Below are positions 1 to 10,002 of a stretch of 64,000 bases of DNA, in pieces; position 1 is the first letter of the stretch, and the number at the start of each line of letters is the position of its first letter. Source of the DNA: Novosphingobium guangzhouense (lineage in GTDB: Bacteria > Pseudomonadota > Alphaproteobacteria > Sphingomonadales > Sphingomonadaceae). Location: assembly GCF_002896965.1 (NCBI RefSeq), contig NZ_LYMM01000039.1:1-64000 (forward strand). Direction: 5' to 3'. The notes beneath the pieces are model-generated. The model saw only the letters and a program-made list of their open reading frames with translations. It had not been told where the DNA came from and did not search any database. A program made the position numbers and the translations under genes.

Positions 1-104
1 TTGCCGGTCGACAGGCGCTCCATCGCCGTGCCCAGAGCCTTGCTGGCCGAATTCGAAGCATTCGAAGCGCGGATCGCGCTGATATTGGTGTTGATGACAG
101 ACAT
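1..104 (-). CDS. fliC: flagellin, N-terminal fragment (runs off left edge)
   Basis: Flagellin is the subunit of the flagellar filament, exported through the flagellar type III system. Reverse translation from the ATG gives MSVINTNISAIRASNASN and continues with a SKALGTAMERLSTG stretch. This is the conserved flagellin D0/D1 N-terminus, including the LSTG motif. Only about 34 codons lie in the window. It is divergent from the sigma-54 activator and the large fli operon, and a candidate sigma-28 promoter lies about 65 bp upstream. The identification is firm for the family; whether this is the only flagellin cannot be seen here. Confidence 0.88.
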   Translation of the reverse strand, partial: MSVINTNISAIRASNASNSASKALGTAMERLSTG

Positions 105-167
105 TGTGCGTGTTCCCGTGACAGTCCCGTTGGTCCCGGCGGGTGGGTCTCCAGCGCCGCCAGCCAC

Positions 168-194
168 TAGACCGGCAGCACGCGGCGAAGTTTA
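168..194 (-). promoter_or_regulatory. candidate sigma-28 (FliA) promoter of flagellin
   Basis: On the minus strand the sequence TAAACTTC is followed after 10 nt by GCCGGTCTA. The enterobacterial sigma-28 consensus is TAAAGTTT-N11-GCCGATAA, so this is a close match with a one-base-shorter spacer. It sits about 65-90 bp upstream of the flagellin start, where a class III promoter is expected. The fit is by eye only. The rest of the divergent gap up to the next gene, about 430 bp in total, shows no further feature I can name. Confidence 0.45.
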
Positions 195-535
195 AGTGGG
201 GCATCGACAATCGTTTGCGAAAACGAATCGAGCGCGGCGATTCTCGTCTTTCCGGCGCTCCGGCCAGCGCGCCGCGCAAGTTCCTTAAAATTCTTAACGC
301 GGCCGCAACCCCTCTGCCTGCCTGTCCCGGCACCGCGTTTTTCCTTTGATCGGCAGGCAAGAGGCGGAATCGCGCGTATCCCCGCGTGTCTCGCGCGCGC
401 GTGAGAGGCCCGTGCAGCACCCGGCCGCGCCGATGCGATTACGCAAACCTACCCCCCCTTAAATTACCGCTCTTTTTGCCGTGCCACCCGCATAAGCGAC
501 TTCGGAACACGGTTAATTCCCGAAAGGAGCGCAAC

Positions 536-1869
<1,334 letters not shown>

Positions 1870-1873
<4 letters not shown>

Positions 1874-2235
1874 ACAGCCTTCCCGGAATTGGTACAGGCG
1901 GCGGCATCCAGCAGATCCTTGCGCTGCGCCAGCAGATCATTTCGCGCAACGACCTCCTGCGCGAGATCCACACCGCGCAGGCGACCAGCCAGCCCGCTGC
2001 AAACGAAGGGCCTGCAGGCGGCTTCGCCTCTTCCCTCCAGAACGCACTGAACGGCGTCAGCGCCGTGCAGCAGCGTTCCGAAGACCTCTCGGTCGCTTAC
2101 GAAAAGGGCGAAGTCACCGACGTCGCCAAGGTCATGCTGGCGCGGCAGGAGGCGGGCGTCGCCTTCGAAGCCACGCTGCAGGTCCGCAACAAGCTGCTGT
2201 CCGCCTACCAGGACATCATGCGGATGGGAGTCTGA
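1870..2235 (+). CDS. fliE: flagellar hook-basal body complex protein FliE
   Basis: FliE joins the MS ring to the proximal rod and is one of the first export substrates. The 121-aa protein has the family's C-terminal region, with SVAYEKGEVTDVAKVMLARQ, followed by FEATLQVRNKLLSAYQDIMRM, which matches the conserved FliE tail that helps assemble the rod. The start ATG overlaps the regulator stop and the gene ends 4 bp before fliF, so translation is probably coupled. Length and position immediately before fliF support the call. Confidence 0.93.
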
Positions 2236-2239
2236 TTAG

Positions 2240-3898
2240 ATGGCCGATCTCGTCCCCGCAGGCGGTCCTGCATCAGCATTTTCGGGCGGCGGCAGCGTGC
2301 TGACGCGGCTTTCCGCGATCACCCAGCAGCCTGCCGTGAAGAAGATGCTGCCGGTGTTCATCGGCCTGTCCGCGATCGGCGGGGCCGCGCTGACGTGGAG
2401 CCTGATGGCCCCCACCCCGCAGCGCGTGCTCTATGCGCAGCTGGACGACAGCGAGCGCGCAGGCGTGGCCGAGGCGCTGGACGGGGCGCAGATCGCGTAC
2501 CGGATCGACAACCAGACCGGCGCGCTTACGGTGTCGGAGGCCGATTACTACAAGGCGCGCATGCTGGTGGCGCAAGACGGTGCGCTGTCCACGCCCGAAA
2601 GCGGCGATGCCGTGCTGGACAAGCTGCCGATGGGCGCCAGCCGCACGCTGGAAGGTCAGCGCCTGCGCTCTGCGCGCGAACACGACCTGCAGCTGACGAT
2701 CGGCCAGATCGACGGGGTGGAGGCCGTGCGCGTCCATCTGGCAGAAGCCGAACGATCAGTCTTCGTGCGTGACAACGTGGCGCCGACCGCGTCCGTCATG
2801 GTGCGCCTGCGTTCGGGGCGCAACCTCAGCCAAAGCCAGGTTTCGGCGATCGTCAACCTTGTCGCCGGGTCGGTGCCGGGCCTTTCGGCCGATGCGGTGC
2901 GGGTTGTGGACCAGCACGGCCAGCTGCTGTCCGAAGGCAGCGCCAACGGCGACAACGAACGGCTGGACATGCAGGCACGGCTGGAATCCAAGCTGCGCGA
3001 ACAGGTGTCCCAGCTGCTCACCCCGATGCTGGGCGACGGCAAGTTCACCACCGAAGCGCAGGTGGAACTGAACATGGATCAGGTGACTGCCGCGCGCGAA
3101 AGCTATGACAAGGACGGCGTCGTCCGCACCGAACAGCAGCAGCAATCCTCCACCGCCGCGCCAGGACAGGCAGGCGGCATCCCCGGCGCGCTGTCCAACA
3201 CGCCGCCGCCCGCGACGCAGGCCGTCCCCGGTCCGCCGCAGGGCACCGCAACGCCCGCCCCCAATGCTGCCGCTGCTCCGCAGAACGGCGAAAGCTCTTC
3301 CAGCCGCACTTACGAACTGGGCCGCCAGGTTTCGGTTTCCGAAACCGGCCCCGGCAACATCAAGCGCCTGACCGTGGCCGTGGCCATCAGCGCCGATGCC
3401 ATGAAGGGCGCCAAGGCGCAGGAAATCCAGGACTTGCAGGCGCTTGTCAGCGCAGCGGTCGGCGCCGACCCGCAGCGCGGGGACACGGTGAAGATCGTCA
3501 CCCGCGCCTTCTCCCCGGTCGCGGTAGAGGAAACCCCGTTCTACGAGACGGACTGGTTCGCGATGATCGTGCGCAACGGCGCGGCGGTGCTGGCGGTGCT
3601 GCTGGTGCTGTTGCTGGGCGTGCGCCCGATGATCACCGCCATGCGCGGCGGCAAGCCGGCGAAGAAGGGCAAGAAGGGCGATGTCCAGCTGGACGACAGC
3701 CTGCCCTCCACCACCGCCGCCATCACCGCGCGGCCGGAAATCGGCGACGTGGCAGGCGTCGCGGTAGAGATCAGCCGCGCCGAACTGCTCGCCCGCCAGC
3801 TTGAGATCGCCCAGCGCCTCGTCGCCGAAAAGCCCGACAGCGCCGTCCTTGTCCTTCGCCAGATGCTCAGCCCGCCTGACGACCAGAAAGCCGCCTGA
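2240..3898 (+). CDS. fliF: flagellar M-ring protein FliF
   Basis: FliF builds the MS ring in the inner membrane, the base on which rotor and export apparatus assemble. The protein has 552 residues, the usual size. One membrane helix lies near residues 36-56 and a second near 438-464. Between them is the YscJ/FliF ring-building region (RLRSAREHDLQLTIGQIDGV) and a Pro/Ala/Gln-rich periplasmic stretch around 300-355. The cytoplasmic C-terminus (about 510-550) would bind FliG. The stop overlaps the fliG start by 1 bp. Nothing is missing. Confidence 0.96.
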   Translation: MADLVPAGGPASAFSGGGSVLTRLSAITQQPAVKKMLPVFIGLSAIGGAALTWSLMAPTPQRVLYAQLDDSERAGVAEALDGAQIAYRIDNQTGALTVSEADYYKARMLVAQDGALSTPESGDAVLDKLPMGASRTLEGQRLRSAREHDLQLTIGQIDGVEAVRVHLAEAERSVFVRDNVAPTASVMVRLRSGRNLSQSQVSAIVNLVAGSVPGLSADAVRVVDQHGQLLSEGSANGDNERLDMQARLESKLREQVSQLLTPMLGDGKFTTEAQVELNMDQVTAARESYDKDGVVRTEQQQQSSTAAPGQAGGIPGALSNTPPPATQAVPGPPQGTATPAPNAAAAPQNGESSSSRTYELGRQVSVSETGPGNIKRLTVAVAISADAMKGAKAQEIQDLQALVSAAVGADPQRGDTVKIVTRAFSPVAVEETPFYETDWFAMIVRNGAAVLAVLLVLLLGVRPMITAMRGGKPAKKGKKGDVQLDDSLPSTTAAITARPEIGDVAGVAVEISRAELLARQLEIAQRLVAEKPDSAVLVLRQMLSPPDDQKAA

Positions 3899-4911
3899 TG
3901 ACCGAGATTACGCCCATGGCTCCCGTCGACAACGCGGCGGTCATGATGATGCTGCTTGATGAGGACCAGACCACGCACATCCTCTCCGCGCTGGAGCCGC
4001 ACGAACTGCGCCTCCTGGGCGAAAAGATGGTGCAGCTGGGCGAAATCGGCCCCGATGTTATCGCCAGCGCCATCACCGGCTTCGTCGAAAAGACCGAGAA
4101 GATGGGCCTCGTCGTCCATGACCGCGTGGGTCAGGTGCGCACGATGATGAACCGCGCGCTGGGCGAAGTGAAGACCGAGAACATGATGCGCCGCATCGCC
4201 CCTGCCGCTCCGGCGCAGACATCCTCGCTGGAAATGGCGCGCTGGCTTACCCCCGATGCGCTGATCCCGCTGGTGAAGGGCGAACATCCGCAGGCGATCG
4301 CGGTGCTGCTGATCCAGCTCGACCCAGAAGTGGCGGCCGCGGTGATGCACGGATTGCCGCCGGAAGTTCAGCCCGAGATCGTCCACCGCATCGCCACCCT
4401 CGGCCCCGTCGCGCCCCATGCGCTGGAGATGCTGGAGGAAGTGCTCTCGCGCCGGATATCCGAGGCGCACGGCGAACGCCCGCTGCAGATGGGCGGCGCG
4501 CGCGAGGCGGCGCAGATCATCAATTCCATCGGCAAGGTCGCGGAAAAGCACGTCATGGGCGCGCTGACCAAGCGCGACAAGCTGCTCGCCCGCCAGATCG
4601 AGGAGGAGATGTTCAAGTTCGAACACCTCTTCGTCCTCGATGCGCAGGCGATGGGCGCGCTGCTACGCGACGTGCCGAACGAAACGCTGATCGATGCCCT
4701 CAAGGGCATCTCGGAAGACGAGCGCGAGGTCTTCTTCCGCGCCATGTCGAGCCGCGCGGCCGATGGCGTGCGCGATGAAATCGCCGCGCGCGGCCGGGTG
4801 AAGCTGGCCGACGTGGTCACCGCGCAAAAGGCCGTCGTCGCCGTGGCCCGCAAGCTGGCGGCAGACGGGACGATCGTGTTCGGCTCCTCGGGAGACGACG
4901 ACTATGTCTGA
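3898..4911 (+). CDS. fliG: flagellar motor switch protein FliG
   Basis: FliG is the rotor protein that contacts the stator and sets rotation direction through FliM. The 337-aa product has the EHPQ motif at about 129-132 in the middle domain and the MFKFEHLF segment just before the C-terminal torque domain. The C-terminal domain carries alternating charged residues (KGISEDEREVFFRAMSSRA) expected of the torque helix. It overlaps fliF by one base and fliH by 8 bp, so it is part of the same transcript. Confidence 0.96.
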   Translation: MTEITPMAPVDNAAVMMMLLDEDQTTHILSALEPHELRLLGEKMVQLGEIGPDVIASAITGFVEKTEKMGLVVHDRVGQVRTMMNRALGEVKTENMMRRIAPAAPAQTSSLEMARWLTPDALIPLVKGEHPQAIAVLLIQLDPEVAAAVMHGLPPEVQPEIVHRIATLGPVAPHALEMLEEVLSRRISEAHGERPLQMGGAREAAQIINSIGKVAEKHVMGALTKRDKLLARQIEEEMFKFEHLFVLDAQAMGALLRDVPNETLIDALKGISEDEREVFFRAMSSRAADGVRDEIAARGRVKLADVVTAQKAVVAVARKLAADGTIVFGSSGDDDYV

Positions 4912-5524
4912 CATGGGCTTCACCATGGGCATCCCGCGCCCGAAGCTGTCGCTGGCCGAAGCGCTGGGGCAGGCCCCGGCATTCCGCCCCAACGCGCGGC
5001 TCTGCGGGTTGCCCGAGATGATCGCCCCGCATCACGAACTGGCCGCCGACGCCCCCGACATCCTGAGCGAGACTTACGGGCGCGGCTATGCCGAAGGCCA
5101 CGCCGCCGCCAGCGCCGAGGCTGCCGCCCGCCTGCTGGCCGACGACCGCGCGCGTGAGGAACTCGCGCTGTCCTTCGCCCGCCTCGACGCGACGCTGGCC
5201 GAGGATCTGCGCCTGCGCCTGCGCGATACCGTGGCGGCGCTGTGCGAAGTGGCGCTTGGCCCGCTGGCGCTGGACGTGGTGGCGCTGGAGGGCCGCATCG
5301 AACGCGCCGTATCGATGCTCGCCCGCGCTGATGATGAACGGGTGGTCCGCCTGCATCCCGCCGATATCGCGCTGGTTTCCGCACGCCTCCACGCCGACTG
5401 GACAGTCCAGCCTGACCCCAGCCTGGAACGCGGCACCGTGCGGGTCGAAACCGCCACCGGCGGGGTAGAGGACGGCCCGGCGGCATGGCGCATGGCCATC
5501 GCCGAAGCGCTGCATCAGGCGTGA
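4904..5524 (+). CDS. fliH: flagellar assembly protein FliH
   Basis: FliH binds the FliI ATPase and docks it to the export gate. The protein has 206 residues. A GRGYAEGHAAASAEAAARLL segment resembles the FliH/HrpE coiled-coil region with its small-residue repeats, and the C-terminal part (residues 105-200) has the pattern of the ATPase stator family. Family similarity is weaker than for its neighbours, but position between fliG and fliI and the length make the assignment safe. The start lies inside the fliG tail. Confidence 0.88.
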   Translation: MSDMGFTMGIPRPKLSLAEALGQAPAFRPNARLCGLPEMIAPHHELAADAPDILSETYGRGYAEGHAAASAEAAARLLADDRAREELALSFARLDATLAEDLRLRLRDTVAALCEVALGPLALDVVALEGRIERAVSMLARADDERVVRLHPADIALVSARLHADWTVQPDPSLERGTVRVETATGGVEDGPAAWRMAIAEALHQA

Positions 5525-5547
5525 GGGGGCTGGAGCGGCCTTCACCC

Positions 5548-6867
5548 ATGACTTCGCCCTACACCTCCATCCTTGCCGACTTCGCGGCCGCCCCGGCAGA
5601 ACTCGGCCCTCGCCGCTTCGGCATCGTCACCGCCTGCGACGGCGGACTGCTGGAAGTCAGCGGCCTGTCGATCCCGGTCGGCGCGCTGTGCAAGGTCGCC
5701 AATGGGCGCAGCACGCTTGCCGCCGAAGTGATCGGCTTTCGCAACGGGCGCACGATGATGATGCTTCTGGGCGATACCATCCTGCTGCGCCCCGGCGCGC
5801 GCGTAGTGCCCGAAGGACACCCCGGAATGCTGCCGGTGGGCGACGCTTTCCTGGGCCGGGCAGTCGACGGTGAAGGGCTGCCGATCGACGGCGGCCTGCC
5901 GATCCACACCCGCACCGAATGGCCCGCAGGCGGCGTGCGCACGTCCGCGCTCGATCGCAGCCCGGTACGACGCCCGTTCGACACCGGCGTGCGCGCGCTC
6001 AACGCGATGACCACCTTCGGCATCGGCCAGCGCATCGGCGTGATGGCAGGATCGGGCGTCGGCAAATCCGTACTCATCGACATGATCGCGCATGGCGCCA
6101 GTGCCGAGATCATCGTTGTCGGCCTGATCGGAGAGCGCGCGCGCGAAGTCTCCGACTTTGTGGAGCGGCACATGCACGATGCCAAGCGGCACAAGACGGT
6201 GATCGTTGCCGTCCCGGCAGACCATGCCCCCAACCTGCGCCTGCGCGGTGCGATGCTGGCGACATCGATGGCCGAGCATTTCCGCGCGCGCGGCCGCAAC
6301 GTGCTGCTGATCCTCGACAGCCTGACCCGCGTTGCCCATGCCGGGCGCGAGATCGGCCTCTTGCTGGGAGAGCCCGGCGCCGCGCGCGGCTATCCCCCTT
6401 CCGCGCTGGCCACGATCACCAAGCTGGTCGAGCGGGCGGGCAATTCGGCGGCAAGCGGCGGGTCGATCACCGGCCTCTACACGGTGCTGGCCGATGGCGA
6501 CAATCAGGACGATCCGGTGGTCGACACCGCCCGCTCCATCCTGGACGGGCACGTGGTCCTTTCCCGCGATCTGGCGCAGCGCGGGCAATATCCCGCGATC
6601 GACATCGCCGCTTCGCTCAGCCGCGTGATGAACGATATCGTCCCGCGTGAACACCAGCAGTCGGCGCGCACCTTCCGCGCGCTGACCGCCAGTTACGAGG
6701 CGAACCGCGACCTTGTGCTGATGGGGGCGTACCGGCAGGGCGCCGATGCCCAGCTGGACCGCGCCATCGCCATGCACGGTGCGCTGACCGGGTTCCTCTG
6801 CCAGCCGCAGGGCGAAGTCGTGACGCTTGATCAAAGCGCCGCGCAGTTGCGGGCCTTGCTGGGATGA
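5548..6867 (+). CDS. fliI: flagellar export ATPase FliI
   Basis: FliI is the F1-beta-like ATPase that unfolds and feeds substrates to the flagellar export gate. In the 439-aa protein Walker A is GSGVGKS (about 168-174) and Walker B is LLILDSLTR near 252. The GEPGAARGYPPS loop and the SGGSITGLYTVL segment are typical of the family. I start at the ATG that gives MTSPYTSIL; the open frame continues 63 bp further upstream but that part reads as shadow of fliH. The stop overlaps fliJ by 4 bp. Confidence 0.95.
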   Translation: MTSPYTSILADFAAAPAELGPRRFGIVTACDGGLLEVSGLSIPVGALCKVANGRSTLAAEVIGFRNGRTMMMLLGDTILLRPGARVVPEGHPGMLPVGDAFLGRAVDGEGLPIDGGLPIHTRTEWPAGGVRTSALDRSPVRRPFDTGVRALNAMTTFGIGQRIGVMAGSGVGKSVLIDMIAHGASAEIIVVGLIGERAREVSDFVERHMHDAKRHKTVIVAVPADHAPNLRLRGAMLATSMAEHFRARGRNVLLILDSLTRVAHAGREIGLLLGEPGAARGYPPSALATITKLVERAGNSAASGGSITGLYTVLADGDNQDDPVVDTARSILDGHVVLSRDLAQRGQYPAIDIAASLSRVMNDIVPREHQQSARTFRALTASYEANRDLVLMGAYRQGADAQLDRAIAMHGALTGFLCQPQGEVVTLDQSAAQLRALLG

Positions 6868-7289
6868 ACGCCGACCGCAAGAAGCTGGCCCGCCTCAACC
6901 GGCTGGAAAAGCTGCGCGCGATCGCCAAGCAGACCGCCGCGACGGAGGCCGCGCAGGCCGAAAGCACGCTGGCGCAGTTGAAGAACCTTTCCGAACGCAC
7001 CCGCCGCCTTGCCACCGACTATGCCGCGCGCCGCGATGCGTCCGATGGCGGGGCGCTGCATCAGGTGGGCCGCTTCGTCAGCGGGCTGCAGAGCCTGTCC
7101 AGCACCACCGATGGCAACGCCCTGCGCGCCCAGTCGATCGCCGATGCCAAGCAGCAGGCACTGGTAGAGGCCGAACGCCGACGCGCCGCCATCGAGGATC
7201 GCGCCGCCGCACAGGCCCGCGTGGTTGCCAGCAAGGCGCAAGTGCCCGCGCTTGGCGGCAAGCGGTCAACTGGCACGGATCTTGATTAA
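6864..7289 (+). CDS. fliJ: flagellar export chaperone FliJ
   Basis: FliJ is a small coiled-coil protein that sits in the FliI hexamer and escorts export chaperones. The 141-aa product is mostly helical with Lys/Arg/Ala/Glu/Gln-rich heptads (LARLNRLEKLRAIAKQTAA and following) and has no hydrophobic domain. Sequence conservation in this family is low, so the call rests on size, coiled-coil composition and its 4-bp overlap with fliI. Confidence 0.82.
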   Translation: MNADRKKLARLNRLEKLRAIAKQTAATEAAQAESTLAQLKNLSERTRRLATDYAARRDASDGGALHQVGRFVSGLQSLSSTTDGNALRAQSIADAKQQALVEAERRRAAIEDRAAAQARVVASKAQVPALGGKRSTGTDLD

Positions 7290-7334
7290 CCTTTTGCAGA
7301 ACCGCCCTCGAACCCTCGCAGGACCGCCGCCCGC

Positions 7335-9335
7335 ATGATCCAGAGTACCGCCCCGACGCTCTCCGCTGCCCTGCTTTCACCGGCCGGTACGGCGTCCGCC
7401 TCCATACCGGGAGCCGCCGACGGCTTCGCGGCGCTGCTGGGTGCTGCCCCTGCGCCGGGCGCCGCTGGCCCTACCGTGGCCGCAGTAGGGGATGCGGGGG
7501 CCGCCGCCGTCGCGCACACTGCTAAACTTGCAGATACCGCTGCCATCACCGCCGCGACCGTTCAGGCCGCTCAACCCTTGCCTGACGCGATCAAGGGCGC
7601 GCTGCAGGGGCTTGCCGCTCTGACCCGGCAGGCTGGAGCGGCACTGCAGCCGGACCCGGTCGCTCCGGCCGGCACGCCCGTCGCCATGCCTCGCGAAACG
7701 GCGGTTTTGCGCGACCAGGCTGCGCTGGCCGTGCCCCCGGAAACTTCGCATATCGCACTGGCAACCCGCCTTGCGGCGGCGGCCCAGCCGTCGCCTGCGG
7801 GCGCGCCGCCGTCATCACCTGACGCGCCGGTCGATGCGTCGGCCGCCTTGCAGGCCCTGCCGGTTGCATCGCAAGCGCCCGCCGTCGCCGCACCTGCGCC
7901 GCAGCGCCCGGTAACGGCTGCCGGCATCAAGGTCGGCAAGACCCCGGCCGCCGATCCGGCCGCAGAGGCTACTCCCCCCCTCGTCCAGCAGGCAGGCGGC
8001 AAGGACGGCAAGCTGGACGGCAACATCTTGCCGCCGGCTGCAGATCCCTTCCGCCCGGCATCCCGCGCCGAGCCACGCGTCGCAAAGCCGTCCGAGCCAC
8101 GCACCGAGAATCCGCTCGACAAGGCTGCCGAACGCCCGCTGCGCGATGAGGCGGGCAAGACCGACGCCGCCACGGCACCCAGCGTGGTCGTGGAACAAGC
8201 CGTGCCCACATCCGTATCCATGCCCCTCGCCGCCATCTTGCCTGCCGCGCCGGTCCTGGCCTCAGCTGCGCCGCCCCCGCCCGCCGACGAGCCCGCACCG
8301 CAAGGCGACCGTTCCGCCGCCGCGCCCACGATAGCGCCGGAAGTGCGCGCCATGCGGTTCGAGCCGATCGAGATCGTGCGCGCCGCATCGGCTGCTCCGA
8401 TCCAGTCAGCTCCGGCCCCGACAACATCGCAGGCATCATCGCCGGTGGCGGCACCGATCAGTTCCGAACCCACTGCCGAGCCGGTCGCCGGCGCCGAGCG
8501 GCCGATGCCCGCCCCGCAACCCATGCAGCCCGACGCAACGGCACGCGGCCACGGCGCCGCGCCGCGCTCCGATGCGCTGGCGCAAAGCCCCGTGACCGCG
8601 CAGGCCGAAGCCGAAACCGCGCCTGTCTTCCGCCCGGCCAACCCTGCGCGTCAGCAGCCGTCCGAAGCAGGTGACGGCGATGCTCCCGCCGCTCGCGAAA
8701 GTCAGGTCGAGGTGAAGGCCGACGCGCCCGCCACCCGGACGGTGCACACCCCGACGCAGCCCTTCGCACCGGTCCAGTCCGCAGAGACCCCGGCTTCCGC
8801 CTCGACCGGCGTACCCGGCAGCGTGACGGGCACCGCCCCTGCGGGCGAAACGCCGCATGACTTCGACACCCTTGTCTCACGCATGGCCGAAGCGCGCGAG
8901 GCGGCCGCGCCGCATGTGGTGCGCACGGCCTTCGAACACGCCGAATTCGGCCGCGTTGCGATGCAGCTGGGGCAGGATGAAGGCGGCCTTTCGGTGACGC
9001 TGACAAGCCGTGACGCCGATTTCGCGCCCGCCGTGCAGGCCGCCGCCGCCGCGATGGCGGGCGGATCGGCCGGGAACACGGACCAGCCGCGACAGGACAA
9101 TCCGGCCAGTTCGCAACAGCAATCCGGCCAGAGCGGCGGCCAGAACAGCGGGCAGAACAGCTTCGGAGGCGCTCAGGCCCAAAGTTCTCAGAATCAGAAC
9201 TCTCAGGGCCAAAATCAGGGCCAGAATCAGGGCCAGCAGCGGTCGGGCGGCCAGCCTTCCCGCCAGCAGGATGGGCAGGCTTCCGGGCAGCAACGTCCGC
9301 GCTCGGACCAGAAACAGGGCGGCGTCTACGCCTGA
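7335..9335 (+). CDS. fliK: flagellar hook-length control protein FliK
   Basis: FliK measures hook length and switches export specificity to filament proteins. This 666-aa product is very rich in Ala and Pro over residues 1-500, as expected of a flexible ruler. A Flg_hook-like region lies at about 510-580 (FEHAEFGRVAMQLGQDEGG, then LSVTLTSRDADF). Unusually, the tail from about 590 is a Gln/Asn/Gly/Ser-rich low-complexity stretch with repeated QNQGQ units encoded by near-identical 12-bp DNA repeats. The protein is longer than many FliK proteins (about 400 aa), mostly through the linker. Confidence 0.85.
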   Translation: MIQSTAPTLSAALLSPAGTASASIPGAADGFAALLGAAPAPGAAGPTVAAVGDAGAAAVAHTAKLADTAAITAATVQAAQPLPDAIKGALQGLAALTRQAGAALQPDPVAPAGTPVAMPRETAVLRDQAALAVPPETSHIALATRLAAAAQPSPAGAPPSSPDAPVDASAALQALPVASQAPAVAAPAPQRPVTAAGIKVGKTPAADPAAEATPPLVQQAGGKDGKLDGNILPPAADPFRPASRAEPRVAKPSEPRTENPLDKAAERPLRDEAGKTDAATAPSVVVEQAVPTSVSMPLAAILPAAPVLASAAPPPPADEPAPQGDRSAAAPTIAPEVRAMRFEPIEIVRAASAAPIQSAPAPTTSQASSPVAAPISSEPTAEPVAGAERPMPAPQPMQPDATARGHGAAPRSDALAQSPVTAQAEAETAPVFRPANPARQQPSEAGDGDAPAARESQVEVKADAPATRTVHTPTQPFAPVQSAETPASASTGVPGSVTGTAPAGETPHDFDTLVSRMAEAREAAAPHVVRTAFEHAEFGRVAMQLGQDEGGLSVTLTSRDADFAPAVQAAAAAMAGGSAGNTDQPRQDNPASSQQQSGQSGGQNSGQNSFGGAQAQSSQNQNSQGQNQGQNQGQQRSGGQPSRQQDGQASGQQRPRSDQKQGGVYA

Positions 9336-9348
9336 TCGCGCCTCTTCC

Positions 9349-9388
9349 AACAGGGGCCAGGGATCAACAGGGCCAAAGTTCAACAGGG
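9349..9388 (+). repeat. AACAGGG direct repeats between fliK and fliL
   Basis: The heptamer AACAGGG occurs three times in the short gap before fliL, at spacings of 17 and 16 bp, with partial similarity between units (GGCCA following two of them). It resembles the tandem microduplications at other junctions of this operon. No function is evident; a slippage relic is the simplest reading. Confidence 0.5.
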
Positions 9389-9399
9389 ACATTCTTTAG

Positions 9400-10002
9400 A
9401 TGAGTGACAAGCCGGCCAAGGGCGATGACGACGCACCGACCAAGAAGAAGAAAGGCAAGCTGGGTCTGATCATCATCGCGGTCGCCCTGCTGGCGGTCGG
9501 CGGTGGCGGCGTCTTCGGCCTCATGGCTGCGGGCGTCATCGGCGGCGGCCACGCGGAAGAAAAGAAGAAGCCCGAAGGCCCGCAACTGATCAAGAAGGGT
9601 GAAGCCGATCCTTATGCCCCGCCCGCCAAGGAAGGCGAGGAGGCTGGCGGCGCCGAGGAAGCCGAAAGCGAGGGGGGCGACGAATACCGCACCGCCTATT
9701 TCACGTTCACGGATGATTTCACGTCGAACCTCAAGGATTCCGGCTCGATGGTGCAGGCCAGCATTGCCTGCTCCACCCGCCGCGACGGGCGCGTGCTGCA
9801 GTGGCTGGCCAAGCACGAACTGGCGATCCGTTCGCAACTGCTGAGCATCCTTGCCGATACGTCGGAGGACGATGCCTCGACCGTGGAGGGCAAGGACCGG
9901 CTGCAGAAACGCATGACCGCCGCGATCAACCAGGTGCTCATCCAGAAGGAAGGCTTCGGCGGCGTGGATGCCGTCTACTTCCGCAACTTCATCGTGCAGT
10001 GA
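9400..10002 (+). CDS. fliL: flagellar basal body-associated protein FliL
   Basis: FliL is a single-pass inner-membrane protein that surrounds or supports the stator. The 200-aa product has a Lys-rich cytoplasmic start, one hydrophobic helix at about residues 21-48 and an acidic Ala/Glu/Gly linker. The C-terminal periplasmic domain contains YFTFTDDFTSNLKDSG and ends in VDAVYFRNFIVQ, a typical FliL ending. It overlaps fliM by one base. Confidence 0.93.
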   Translation: MSDKPAKGDDDAPTKKKKGKLGLIIIAVALLAVGGGGVFGLMAAGVIGGGHAEEKKKPEGPQLIKKGEADPYAPPAKEGEEAGGAEEAESEGGDEYRTAYFTFTDDFTSNLKDSGSMVQASIACSTRRDGRVLQWLAKHELAIRSQLLSILADTSEDDASTVEGKDRLQKRMTAAINQVLIQKEGFGGVDAVYFRNFIVQ

